The position numbers and the translations under genes were made by a program. From Scilla litardierei (lineage: Eukaryota; Streptophyta; Magnoliopsida; Asparagales; Asparagaceae), in the NCBI GenBank assembly GCA_030789695.1, contig CM061139.1, forward strand, positions 200,729,641-200,793,640: DNA of 64,000 nt. The letters are read 5' to 3'. The notes beneath the pieces are model-generated. The model saw only the letters and a list, made by a program, of their open reading frames with translations, ran no database searches and had not been told where the DNA came from. Shown here one piece after another: positions 9,872-20,430 of the stretch; within the stretch, counting starts at the first letter, position 1; the number at the start of each line of letters is the position of its first letter.

Positions 9872-10695
9872 GGCCTCGGTTAGCAACACAGGTTTTTGGT
9901 GGGTTTTGGTGGCTCAAACCTCAATTTCTGGAAGGGTAATTTTTAGTTTTAGGTAAAATTTTAAAAATAATCTCAATTTTAGATTAAGAAAAAAAATATT
10001 ATCAGAAATAGACCAAATTGGGCCACGTCAGCGGCGCTCCGCCGCTGGCGGTTATAATTCGATCTGGCCGCACTTGGCAAGTGCGTTTTTTTTTGGCCGC
10101 ACTTGCCAAGTGCGGCTAGGATGACTGGTCGTGAATGACTGGCTTTGGGAAATAGGGCAATTTGGCCGCACTTGGCAAGTGCGGCCAGTTTTAGAGGCCC
10201 GTGACTTAAGTTTAAGTCACGGGCCTCTTGCTGTCGTGCCTCATACTGGCCGCACTTGGCAAGTGCGGCCAAAAAAAACGCACTTGCCAAGTGCGGCCAG
10301 ATCAAAAAATAACGGCCAGCGTCAAAGCCTGCTGACGTGGCTCAATTTGGTCTATTTCTGATAATATTTTTTTTCTTGGTCTAAAATTGATATTATTTTA
10401 AAAATTTAACCTAAAACTAAAAATTACCCTTTCTGGAATTGGGTCTCGTTTGAATACCAGAATGAGTTTTCATAAACTTGAACATGAACGTCCCCAAAGC
10501 TTGTGAAACTGGAGTCTGGAAAGATGACTGATTATCACAAAACTAAGATATGCATAGAAAAGTATACACTATCACCAAAAACTCGCTCATCTTAGATGAA
10601 ACTCCAAAAATGGTTGGTTGTATGATTACAGACATGTGGTTAGTTTTAACTTGAGCTAAACCGTAGTTGCGGAAACACTGTTGTCAAACTAGGTC
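9872..10695. mobile_element. Tourist-like MITE (about 320 bp) split by a nested foldback element
   Basis: The left end GGCCTCGGTTAGCAACAC is matched, inverted and diverged, by ACTGTTGTCAAACTAGGTC at 10,677-10,695. Both ends abut TTA (9,869-9,871 and 10,696-10,698), a TWA target duplication typical of PIF/Harbinger MITEs. Removing the nested 498-bp element and its 7-bp duplication leaves about 319 bp. The terminal repeats are imperfect, so the class assignment is moderate. Its right end became part of the 227-bp tandem repeat that follows. Confidence 0.5.
9933..10430. mobile_element. Foldback element of 498 bp with long inverted ends and inner palindromes
   Basis: The ends AGGGTAATTTTTAG and CTAAAAATTACCCT are perfect inverse complements, and similarity continues inward for about 110 bp each side (for example ATATTATCAGAAATAGACC and its inverse at about 10,350). 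The flanks repeat TTCTGGA at 9,926-9,932 and 10,431-10,437, a 7-bp target duplication. The GC-rich core holds about five copies of a palindrome with arms GGCCGCACTTG/CAAGTGCGGCC (some degenerate). Near 10,192-10,225 there is a further palindrome with 15-bp arms (GAGGCCCGTGACTTA and inverse). There is no coding capacity. The open frames here only read the palindromes. Superfamily is uncertain, since a 7-bp duplication fits none of the common classes exactly. Confidence 0.8.
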
Positions 10696-11268
10696 TTACC
10701 AAGTGAGAAACTGTCTGAGGTGGATTAGACTGTAGGTAGAAGTTAGGATATGTTTAGTGTATAAAAGACTGGAAAATACACATACACACAGTCCGCGAGG
10801 TTCTAACCCATCCTCATCTTAGATGAAACTCCAAAAATGGTTGGTTGTATGATTACAGACATGTGGTTAGTTTTAACTTGAGCTAAACCGTAGTTGCGGA
10901 AACACTGTTGTCAAACTAGGCCTTACCAAGTGAGAAACTGTCTGAGGTGGATTAGACTGTAGGTAGAAGTTAGGATATGTTTAGTGTATAAAAGACTGGA
11001 AAATACACATACACACAGTCCGCGAGGTTCTAACCCATCCTCATCTTAGATGAAACTCCAAAAATGGTTGGTTGTATGATTACAGACATGTGGTTAGTTT
11101 TAACTTGAGCTAAACCGTAGTTGCGGAAACACTGTTGTCAAACTAGGCCTTACCAAGTGAGAAACTGTCTGAGGTGGATTAGACTGTAGGTAGAAGTTAG
11201 GATATGTTTAGTGTATAAAAGACTGGAAAATACACATACACACAGTCCGCGAGGTTCTAACCCATCCT
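10588..11268. repeat. Three tandem copies of a 227-bp unit
   Basis: Copies start at 10,588, 10,815 and 11,042 with CATCTTAGATGAAACTCC and end with CCGCGAGGTTCTAACCCATC. They are almost identical; a visible difference is AGGTCTT in copy 1 against AGGCCTT in copies 2 and 3. Each unit contains the right end of the upstream MITE and a (CA)-rich TACACATACACACA segment. The identity of the copies points to recent amplification. Confidence 0.93.
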
Positions 11269-12496
11269 ACACTCTCACCTGGAAGTGGGTGTTTTGATGG
11301 GTGTGTACTTGGGTGCATGTGAAATTGAATGCATGTAAAAAGTGTGGGTCTATTGCCTTGGGTGTTTGTGTGGAGAGGGGACGTGGGACCTAAAGGTTGA
11401 GGTGGTCAATTCTTGGCCAACACTCTATCAATCTCTTTCCATGGTAGGCGAGGAGCTAGAAATTACTCCTTGGCTTTTGGTCCATCAGGATGGGTCAAGT
11501 TCTAATGGCCCCTAATTTCACATGGCCGCAATATGTTTGGCGAATCATCAAGCATCCTTAATGTCCTGCTGCTCAGTAGTTGGGTAGGCTTTTGCACCTA
11601 GTAACAGCATCATCGTTGTCTTCTTCTCCATTCATTCTATCTTCTCGAGTTGTGGGGGCCTACCAGTGCTTTGTTAACAAGGGCCGGGTGGAGATTGCGT
11701 GAAGGAACTTGTTTTGCCTCTCCAATTCTTGTTATGGTCGTTATTGGCCTCCAGGAACCGCATGTGGTGGGCAAACAGCATTAGGTTGTGGGCTCCGCTC
11801 GTTGCCAATGGACGGTTTTATGGATGCCGTTTTTTTTTCCTGAAAGAACAAAGGAGAAATGAGGGAGACTGTCAACGTAGGAGATGATTTGAATTTGTTA
11901 ATAGGAGTTGTTCCGTGTAAGCGAGTAGTGGTTTATGTACCTTCGGCTAAGGCGCTAAGGATGTGTTAGTGCTAACTAATCTTCACTTAATGTTTACTTT
12001 ATTACGGGAGTCGTCGGAGTGGGTGATCGTAATCCTGTTTAGATGGTGTTTTAAGTTCGTTGGAGTTGAATATAATATTAAACCTTAGGTACTTGACCCC
12101 ATCATCAAGGAGATAATTTACAATGTTGATGGGTAAAAATTATTTAAAACTATGTTCTCACTTTTGACTTTTGCTGTTCTTGTCCTGTTTCTGAATGATT
12201 CAAAACCAGCTTGAAACATAGAGTTCCGACCGGGACAGTGCAGTTTTGGCTAATGTTTAAGAACGATTTGGCTGAAGTTAATGATCGGAAGCATCGAGTC
12301 CTATATTACATCTCCTTTTCTTGGAAAGAAGTAGATCTCGCTGCTTAGCTTGTGGAGATCAAGCACTCGGATTTTGCAGATAGATTTGAATTGTTTGAAT
12401 AGTTTTGATGAAGTTAAAGGTAATTTTGAATAATTTACATTGCTTCAGGCAGAAAAATTGACATGCCTCGTTGTATACGAAATAAGTAGTTGCTGC
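11269..12496. other. Intergenic, no gene recognised
   Basis: No domain-bearing open frame. A short frame at 11,699-11,887 has no family motif. Runs such as GTTGTGGGGGCC and TGTGTGGAGAGG are unremarkable. Confidence 0.4.
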
Positions 12497-13602
12497 GTGA
12501 GGACACCTCTCTCTGCTTTTATTCATGTTTATATCGTCATGTTTCCTGAAGATGCAATTTGCGATGAAAATTGATAAGTGAATAATGTAGAAAAAATGGC
12601 ACTTGATCTAATACAATTTGGGTGTATATGTTTGCACTATTTTTTTTAACGAGCCTTCTAACAGGACATCACGCCATCTGTAGGTGAAACATCTCCTCAA
12701 GAGCCCTATACTCATTAATTCCACTAGTGAATAATGTCACTAAATTTTAATTTTAAAAAAAATGTGCACATAATAATGTCACTAATGTTTAGTGAATAAT
12801 GTTACTAAGTTGGGATCCTCTACCCGCTCCTATGTGATAGACGAGGGATCGGGATCCGACACACGCTTTAAAATGCTTTCTGATGTATAGGAAAAAAAGT
12901 GTGCCCATGGTAACTTGTGTGTGGCTCTTGCCGATACTATTTGCTGTGTTTGGTGCAAGTTCAAATAATTTTGAAGGTCCAACGTAAAGGATCTAACCAT
13001 ATAGATGACTAGAAATAGCTCCTGCACATAGTACGCGGCGAAAAAAACCGACCACGAAAGAATGCGGTGCACGTGCAACCGAAAAGGAGTGAGAAGTGTG
13101 GGTTTGTGTGTCGGTATCTGTAACGACCCGCCTTCGGAGGCCTATTACTTATTTGATTTATCCGCAGGTCTGCAGTTAACCAGTGAAAACAAAATAGCCA
13201 CGATGCAGAGATATACAAAAAAACCCAACCAGTGTCCATTTATTACAATCCATACAGTACAAATTAATACAACATGATTAAATGAAGATGAGAAGTACAA
13301 CTGAAAAGGGGCCACTAAAAGAACTCTACTACCGCAGCCTCAGTGATGAACTCTGGCTCTCAGGAGCCTATATGTCAAGCTGTGCGTCGTCTGCGGTGCC
13401 ACGAAACATGGAACCGTAGGTAAGTCACATAATTCTACTAATAGACATAAAGTAGTGCAAAAGTACGGAGCAGACTATAATAAGCATTTTAAAGACGATC
13501 ATGCTAGTGCAATAAGTGAAATAAGAGCAGACATGCGGGCAAAAGAGTAAAGTTAAGTAGGGACAGGCAAGCATGCAAGTGCGACAAGTAAAGTGAACTA
13601 AC

Positions 13603-15332
13603 TCTGAGTATTGATTCTCCGGATTTGGTTTTGATGATGAACAAACATAAATATCGTGAACTAACTCTTTGTGAGCGCAGTTATGGAGATCGTCGCCAAA
13701 AGTCTACGTACATCAAAAGCGACGTCTCAAGACTTCTCAAAGCGCGTGATCGTGTGCCTGAAGCTTCGTTGAAGCTCTAGGAGCATTATTGAAGTCAAGA
13801 GTTTCGGATTGAAGCTTTGAAGACGGTTCGTCTAGTTTAATTTATAATCTTCTAGCTTCTTTTCGTAGAATGTTAAGCCTTGATTAGGTCTTACATTATA
13901 ATCTTCATAACGCTCATATCTTAGAGCTAGGATTATCTTAGAAGCCCATAGAAACTTTCCCGAAGCTTCACGCTTCATTTCGCGGCTTCTTGTGCATCTT
14001 AGTTGGTTCAAGAAGAAGAACCAATCAACTAGATTGTCATCTAGTCGGTCAGTAATCCTTCTTGAACCGACTAGATTGCCTTGCTCAATTCAGCCTCTTC
14101 ACTGTTGACCAATTAGTCGGTCCAAGAAGGTTCATCGACCGACTAGTTGTCAAACTAGTCGGTTTGGAATCCTTCTTAGACCGACTAGTTATATATTCAT
14201 TTTCACAGCCTGAGCTACTGTTTACTCTTAGTCGATCTAATAACAACCATCGACCGACTAGTTGTGAAACTAGTCGGTTGGAATTTGTTCTTAGACCGAC
14301 TAGTTCTCTTGTGTTCAGCTTATTTTTTTTCAACTGCTTAGTCGGTCAAAGAACACTCACCGACCGACTAGTTGTCAAACTAGTTGGTTGGCAAGTCTTC
14401 TTATACCGACTAGTTCTATATTATCTAAACTATCTTTCTTGGCTGTCAACCTATTAGTCGGTCCAAGAAGAATCATCGACCGACTAGTTGCAAAACTAAT
14501 CGGTCGGTGATCCTTCTTAAACCGATTAAGCTGCTTCAGAATAGAGCCGTTGGGGCATTTAATGTCACGAATTTTGTGACCGTTTTCTCTCTTCTCTATT
14601 TAAGTTTGAGGGCTTCAAACCAGGGATTCAAGGCTGAAAATAGAGACATTTTCACATCCAAGAGAAGAGCCATTCAATCACATTTTCAAGCTCTCTATTC
14701 TCACAAGAATCTCTCCCTCACTCTTTGAGCCCAAATTCCTCAAGAGAGATTCTCTTCATTGTGAGCCACTCAAGCCAAGAGCTTGATTCCAAGTCACCAA
14801 CTCCTCCATAGCCATCTATTGCTGGTCATCTTGGTGGAGCTAGGGTTTGGTGCTTGCTTCTTCCTCAAAATCCTTCTTGCCCTAAAATCAGTAAGTTTTA
14901 CTCAAGGCATAGGATTTTGTTGGTAAGTGTTTTATCGTTTCATTTACTTTGCTATTAAGTTTTTCTCTCGGCTGTGAGAGAAGTTTGTGATCCCGGTTTG
15001 TGGGAGTCACATTTTCATTTGTGTATGATTTGATCTTGTAGAGGTTTTCTACAAGAATTTCATAGTGCAAATTTGAGTTAGAGGATTCTAACTCAAGTAG
15101 CAGGAGGGGATCCGGGTGTTTGGGACGTAAGATCACCGGCAACAAGTCAGGGAGACTTGGGTGGATCCGAACCCGTTATATCGCTTGTTTGCGTTGTTTA
15201 GTTCTTGTTGTTTGTAGTTATTCCGCATTGTTGTTTGTGTTTGCACAATAATTAAGAATTATACTCTTGATTATTTTAAAGTACTATTCACCCCCCCTCT
15301 AGTACTTGTGCAGTAGCTATCAGTGCATTACA
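13603..15332 (+). repeat. 5' LTR of the gag-only Sirevirus-like element
   Basis: About 1,730 bp, matching 18,705-20,430 end to end and finishing GTAGCTATCAGTGCATTACA. The likely TATA position reads TATTTAAG at 14,597, while the 3' LTR has TATATAAG (19,699). The promoter of this copy is therefore probably weakened. Confidence 0.9.
14040..14530. promoter_or_regulatory. Palindrome array in the 5' LTR
   Basis: Four to five tandem units of about 115 bp. Each contains an inner hairpin with arms ACCGACTAGTT and AACTAGTCGGT separated by 2-4 bases, and an outer pair TAGTCGGTCCAAGAA and TTCTTAGACCGACTA. The array ends about 70 bp before the TATA position. Palindrome-rich blocks upstream of the TATA box are a known feature of Sirevirus LTRs and are thought to be cis-regulatory; that role here is inferred. 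Confidence 0.8.
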
Positions 15333-15334
15333 TT

Positions 15335-15350
15335 TGGTATCGGAGCCAAG
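15335..15350 (+). promoter_or_regulatory. Primer binding site (initiator tRNA-Met type)
   Basis: TGGTATCGGAGCCAAG lies 2 nt after the 5' LTR and differs at one base from the usual plant Copia site TGGTATCAGAGCC. Confidence 0.9.
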
Positions 15351-15359
15351 TTCATAGCT

Positions 15360-17614
15360 ATGACAAACAACAACTATAGCGTTTTCAAGAACCGTGAAGG
15401 AGCTTCTTCGGTGATGGAAGGACACTCCTCAACTAGGCCTCCTCACTTCAACGGTACCAACTATGGGTACTGAAAATGCCGGATGGAAACGTTCCTCCGG
15501 AGCACTTCACTATGGAGAGCTACGTTGACGGAGTATGTCGAGCCTGCCGAACAAGACTTCGCTAAGTGGACTACCGCAGAGGTCGCCGCGGAGGTAAACA
15601 ATGCCAAGGCAATGAATGCCTTGCAATGTGCGTTGGAGCCCGAAGACTTCAACAAGATATGCACATGTAAGAGTGCATATCAAATCTGGAACTCACTCCT
15701 CATCTTGCATGAAGGAACGAGTAGGGTAAGAGACTCCAAAATCACTGTTGTAAATAAAGATTACGAATTATTTCACATGCAACAGTGTGAGAAGATGAAG
15801 GAGTACTATGCTCGCTTCGTTGACATTACCAATGAGTTGGAGGCTCTTGGAAAGACATACACCTAAAAGGAGAAAGTCTCAAAGTTCGTTGACGGACTTC
15901 CTTCTTGTTGGGAAAAGCGTACCTTCGCCATCGAGGAAGGTAACGATATGAATAAGTATATTGTCGTACAACTAATGGGTACCTTGATGTCCTATGAGAT
16001 ACGCAAGGACAGTAAACTAAAGATGCAGGACAAGATGAAGTCGTACTTGGAGCAAGACGTGCCGAAGAAAAAGGCGATTGCGTTCAAGGCCGCTCCATCT
16101 ACATCTACTGATGATGAAGAATCGAAAGACGAGTTGAACATTGAACCTTTGGCCGAGTTGGCAAAGAAGTTCAACCAATTCTTCCGAAAAGGTAAGTTTA
16201 AGACTAAATCAAAATTTAGTTCGACTAATGCTTCTACTCCTTTGTGTTTTAAATGCAATAAGCCAGGACACATCAAGGCGGATTGTCCTCTCAACAAACA
16301 CAAGGAGAAGTGGAAGGCGTCAAAGTACGACAAGTCAAGAAAGTACAAGAAAGGGTACAAGAAAGGGCTTGTTGGCTCATTCACCGACTCCGAAGAGGAC
16401 TCCTCAAGTGGAGAGTCGGATGATAAACAAGTGGAGAAAGCACACATGTGCTTCATGGCAAAAGAGGAACATGATCAAGAGACCTCTTCCGATGAAAGCG
16501 AGGATGAAGGCGATGAGGTAATTATGGATGAACTTAGATTAGCTAACAAGCAAAGTTGGTCTAAGTATTCTAAACTAGTAAATAGATATACTAAGATTAA
16601 AGATGAGCTAACTAGTTTCCAAACCTCACCTAAGCCCATCATCATCAACAACGACACCGTTGTTGAAGGCTTGAGAAATGAGATTGTAAATCTCAAATCT
16701 CAACTTGAGCATGTTCATATTGAGGATTCGGAGGAACACGAGATAGCGGATTGGATTTCTCGAAACTCAACTTTGAGTATTGAGAATGAGAATCTCAAGT
16801 CACGTGTTTATGTACTCACATCGCAAGTGTCCACCTTGGAAGCTTCTATGCATTCTCTCACCGAGAAGTACGAGTGCACATTAGGCCGAATTAATAAATT
16901 CAATAAAGGTAAGGGCCATTTGGATAATATCCTAAATGACTTACTTCCGGCCAATCATCACATTGGCTTGTGGTATAAAATGGAAGACTCGTCCAAATCG
17001 TCCACTATCTTTGTTAGGCCAACTTCTGATGCCTCATCGAGTGGGAGTAAACAGCCCATTGGTAGTTCATCTACCAATGGTGCTTCCACTTCGTACACAC
17101 CCTCGGTTGGAAAGAACCCCACTTTGGGTGGACCTCCAAATCAGGGTCATGCATTTATGAACACCAATACTATGCCACGTAGGAATACACCTCCTACTCC
17201 ACATGTTCACACATATGATGATTTTATGCTCCATGTACACGGGCACGTGCACACCAAGTGAGACACCCTCACACACGTGTTCCTCCACATGCATATGTTC
17301 ATCCACATCACTATCATATGAACAATTACCATCATGCACCATATCATATGATTCCGCCACCATTTCATCATGTGCCATATGCTTATTCACGACATGCATT
17401 TCCTCGTATGCCACATGCATCACGTAGACATCAACAACGTATGCATGCTCCCAATAGGAATAGGGCTCCCAAGACATTCACTATTTGGGGCCCGAAGGAC
17501 ACGAGCATGCATGAAAAACAAGCGTATATTAATTCGTATTTCATGAATGTTGTGCACAATGATGATTTTGTTGGGAAGTCTAAGTCCAATTGGACTTGGC
17601 TTTCAAAGGTCTAA
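15360..17614 (+). pseudogene. Copia/Sirevirus gag, disrupted by two in-frame stops
   Basis: A single frame from ATG 15,360 encodes a capsid-nucleocapsid-like polyprotein: an N-terminal NYGY.KCRMETFL block (gag DUF4219/UBN2 type), the capsid-like core (AKAMNALQCAL, IWNSLLILHEGTS) and a CCHC zinc knuckle CFKCNKPGHIKADC near residue 296. An acidic Ser/Glu stretch and a predicted coiled coil (about residues 390-520) follow. TGA at 15,471-15,473 (at a position normally Trp) and TAA at 15,864-15,866 interrupt it. After the stop at 17,261 a second, His/Met/Pro-rich frame runs to 17,614 and ends with FTIWGPKDTS, the kind of sequence that follows gag in Sireviruses. The TGG-to-TGA change fits cytosine deamination in methylated DNA. 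No protease or pol follows. Confidence 0.88.
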
Positions 17615-18704
17615 TCTCTTAGGACCCAATGACCTTGGGTACCATGGAATGATATTTTTATCTTCAGGTACTCAAGAATAAGAGAAGGAGCAACAAATCA
17701 AAATTTAGCTCCAAGAATAATGGGATACCAACACTACCAACTCCTTGATTTGCAAAGATTTTCATTCAAATGGAGTTGATGGTGCTTAAGTGATGCACCA
17801 AAGTAGGGGGAGCTTAATATTTTAAGTATATTCTTACATATGGTATCCATGTGTGTTGAATGCATGTAGATGTCACTTGGTGTTTGAGACTATCTCATGC
17901 GTATCCTATGTTTGCATATTATGAAGTTACTATTCATGACTATGTATTTCTTTTGTGTCAAAGTCTTGACTCATGTGCATTGTGTATTCATAATATTGGA
18001 TATCATCTTTACATGCTCTTGCTTGATGCTAGTTTTGAGCTTATAATATAGTACTTATCTTTCTTATGCTCATGGCATTCCATGCTTTATTATTGACTCA
18101 TTTAGTGAGTATCTCTTCTGGAATGCATGCTAGTTCTATGGTTCTTTTGAACATTGTTTCAATTAGTATCCTAGTGTACTAGAATTGTGTATGCCATAAG
18201 TTTTATGAAGTAACTATCTATTTTTGGCATAACACTTTTGCATGATATTGATAGTTGATATTCATATTGTTTTAATCACCTTGTCACCTCACATCGCACA
18301 CTTCACTTAGATTTGGTATGCTTATTCTTTGTGATCGCACACTTCACTTTGTCACCTCACATCGCACACTTCACTTAGATTTGGCATAACACTCTTTTTG
18401 CTAATGCGAAAGGGGGAGAGAATTAATAATGACGATGTGCTAAATGATAATTTAAAGCAAGTTACCATGAATCTAATTTGATATGTTAGATTCAGGGGGA
18501 GTTAAGATATAAAAATAGATTTCGATCCTAAATCTCAATAATTGGGTTCATATTTTATACTTTCCTCGTCTGCTTGATGCGTATGATTATTATTTAGTTC
18601 GGAACTAACGTGTCATCAATGCAGGGGGAGTAAGTAAATTTCTTTTGACTCATTATTATTGATTATTATTTATGTTGGTTTGTCATCACCAAAAAGGGGG
18701 AGAA
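17615..18704 (+). other. Non-coding 3' part of the internal region with repeated polypurine tracts
   Basis: No pol motifs in any frame. GGGGGAG motifs occur at about 17,805, 18,409, 18,493, 18,622 and 18,694; the last abuts the 3' LTR. A 'CGCACACTTCACTT...TTTGGTATG' motif is duplicated around 18,295-18,385. Confidence 0.75.
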
Positions 18705-20430
18705 TGTTGAGTATTGATTCCCTGGATTTGGTTTTGATGATGAACAAAAATAAATATCGTGAACTAACTCTTTGTGAGCGCAGTTATGAAGATCGTCGCC
18801 AAAAGTCTACGTACATCAAAAGCGACGTCTCAAGACTTCTCAAAGCGCGTGATCGTGTGCCTGAAGCTTCGTTGAAGCTCTAGGAGCATTATTGAAGTCA
18901 AGAGTTTCGGATTGAAGCTTTGAAGACGGTTCGTCTAGTTTAATTTATAGTCTTCTAGCTTCTTTTCGTAGAATGTTAAGCCTTGAGTAGGTCTTACATT
19001 ATAATCTTCATAACGCTCATATCTTAGAGCTAGGATTATCTCAGAAGCCCATAGAAACTTTTCCGAATCTTCACGCTTCATTTCGCGGCTTCTTATGCAT
19101 CTTAGTTGGTTCAAGAAGAAGAACCAACCGACTAGATTGTCATCTAGTCGGTCAGTAATCCTTCTTGAACAGACTAGATTGCCTTGTTCAATTCAGCCCC
19201 TTCACTGTTGACCAATTAGTCGGTCCAAGAAGGTTCACCAACCGACTAGTTGTCAAACTAGTCGGTTTGGAATCCTTCTTAGACCGACTAGTTATATATT
19301 CATTTTCACAGCCTGAGCTACTGTTTACTCTTAGTCGGTCCAAGAACAACCATCGACCGACTAGTTGTGAAACTAGTCGGTTGGAATTTGTTCTTAGACC
19401 GACAGTTCTCTTGTGTTCAGCTTATTGTTTTTCAACTGCTTAGTAGGTCAAAGAACACTCACCGACCGACTAGTTGTCAAACTAGTCGGTTGGCAAGTCT
19501 TCTTATACCGACTAGTTCTATATTGTCTAAACTATCTTTCTTGGCTATCAACCTCTTAGTCGGTCCAAGAAGAATCACTGACCGACTAGTTGCAAAACTA
19601 ATCGGTCAGTGATCCTTCTTAGACCGATTAAGCTGCTTCAGAATAGAGCCGTTGGGGCATTTAATGCCACGAATTTTGTGACCATTTTCTCTCTTCTCTA
19701 TATAAGTTTGAGGGCTTCAAACCAGGGATTCAAGGCTGAAAATAGAGACATTTTTACATCCAAGAGAAAAGCCATTCAATCACATTTCCAAGCTCTCTCT
19801 TCTCACAAGAATCTCTCCCTCACGCTTTGAGCCCAAATTCCTCAAGAGAGATTCTCTTCATTGTGAGCCACTCAAGCCAAGAGCTTGATTCCAAGTCACC
19901 AACTCATCCCTAGCCATCTATTGCTGGTCATCTTGGTGGAGCTAGGGTTTGGTGCTTGCTTATTCCTCAAAATCCTTCTTGTCCTAAAATCAGTAAGTTT
20001 TACTCGATGCATAGGATTTTGTTGGTAAGTGTTTTATCGTTTCATTTACTTTGCTATTAAGTTTTTCTCTCGGTTGTGAGAGAAGTTTGTGATCCCGGTT
20101 TGTGGGAGTCACATTTTCATTTGTATATGATTTGATCTTGTAGATGTTTTCTACAAGAATTTCATAGTGCAAATTTGAGTTAGAGCATTCTAACTCAAGT
20201 AGCAGGAGGGGATCCGGGTGTTTGGGACGTAGGATCACCGGGAACAAGTCAGGGAGACTTGGGTGGATCCGAACCCGTTATATCGCTTGTTTGCGTTGTT
20301 TAGTTCTTGTTGTTTGTAGTTATTCCGCATTGTTGTTTGTGTTTGCACAATAATTAGGAATTATACTCTTGATTATTTTAAAGTACTATTCACCCCCTAG
20401 TACTTGTGCAGTAGCTATCAGGGCATTACA
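18705..20430 (+). repeat. 3' LTR of the gag-only Sirevirus-like element
   Basis: About 1,726 bp, beginning TGTTGAGTATTGATTC and ending GGGCATTACA. It carries the same palindrome array (about 19,130-19,630) and an intact TATATAAG at 19,699, followed by the leader and the splice-donor-like AAAATCAGTAAG at about 19,985. Confidence 0.9.

Larger units (their letters stand above)
13603..20430 (+). mobile_element. Gag-only Sirevirus-like Copia element (TR-GAG type)
   Basis: Two LTRs of about 1.73 kb (13,603-15,332; 18,705-20,430) flank a 3.37-kb internal region with a tRNA-iMet-type primer site, a gag reading frame and a terminal polypurine tract AAAAAGGGGGAGAA (18,691-18,704). No protease, integrase, reverse transcriptase or RNase H motif is found, so it is non-autonomous, like described 'terminal repeat with GAG' elements. 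Sirevirus affinity is inferred from the gag type, repeated GGGGGAG tracts and palindrome-rich LTRs. The LTRs differ by a few percent by eye, so the insertion is not fresh. The 5' LTR start is mutated (TCTGAG against TGTTGAG) and no clean target duplication was found. It sits inside the solo LTR described above. Confidence 0.88.
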
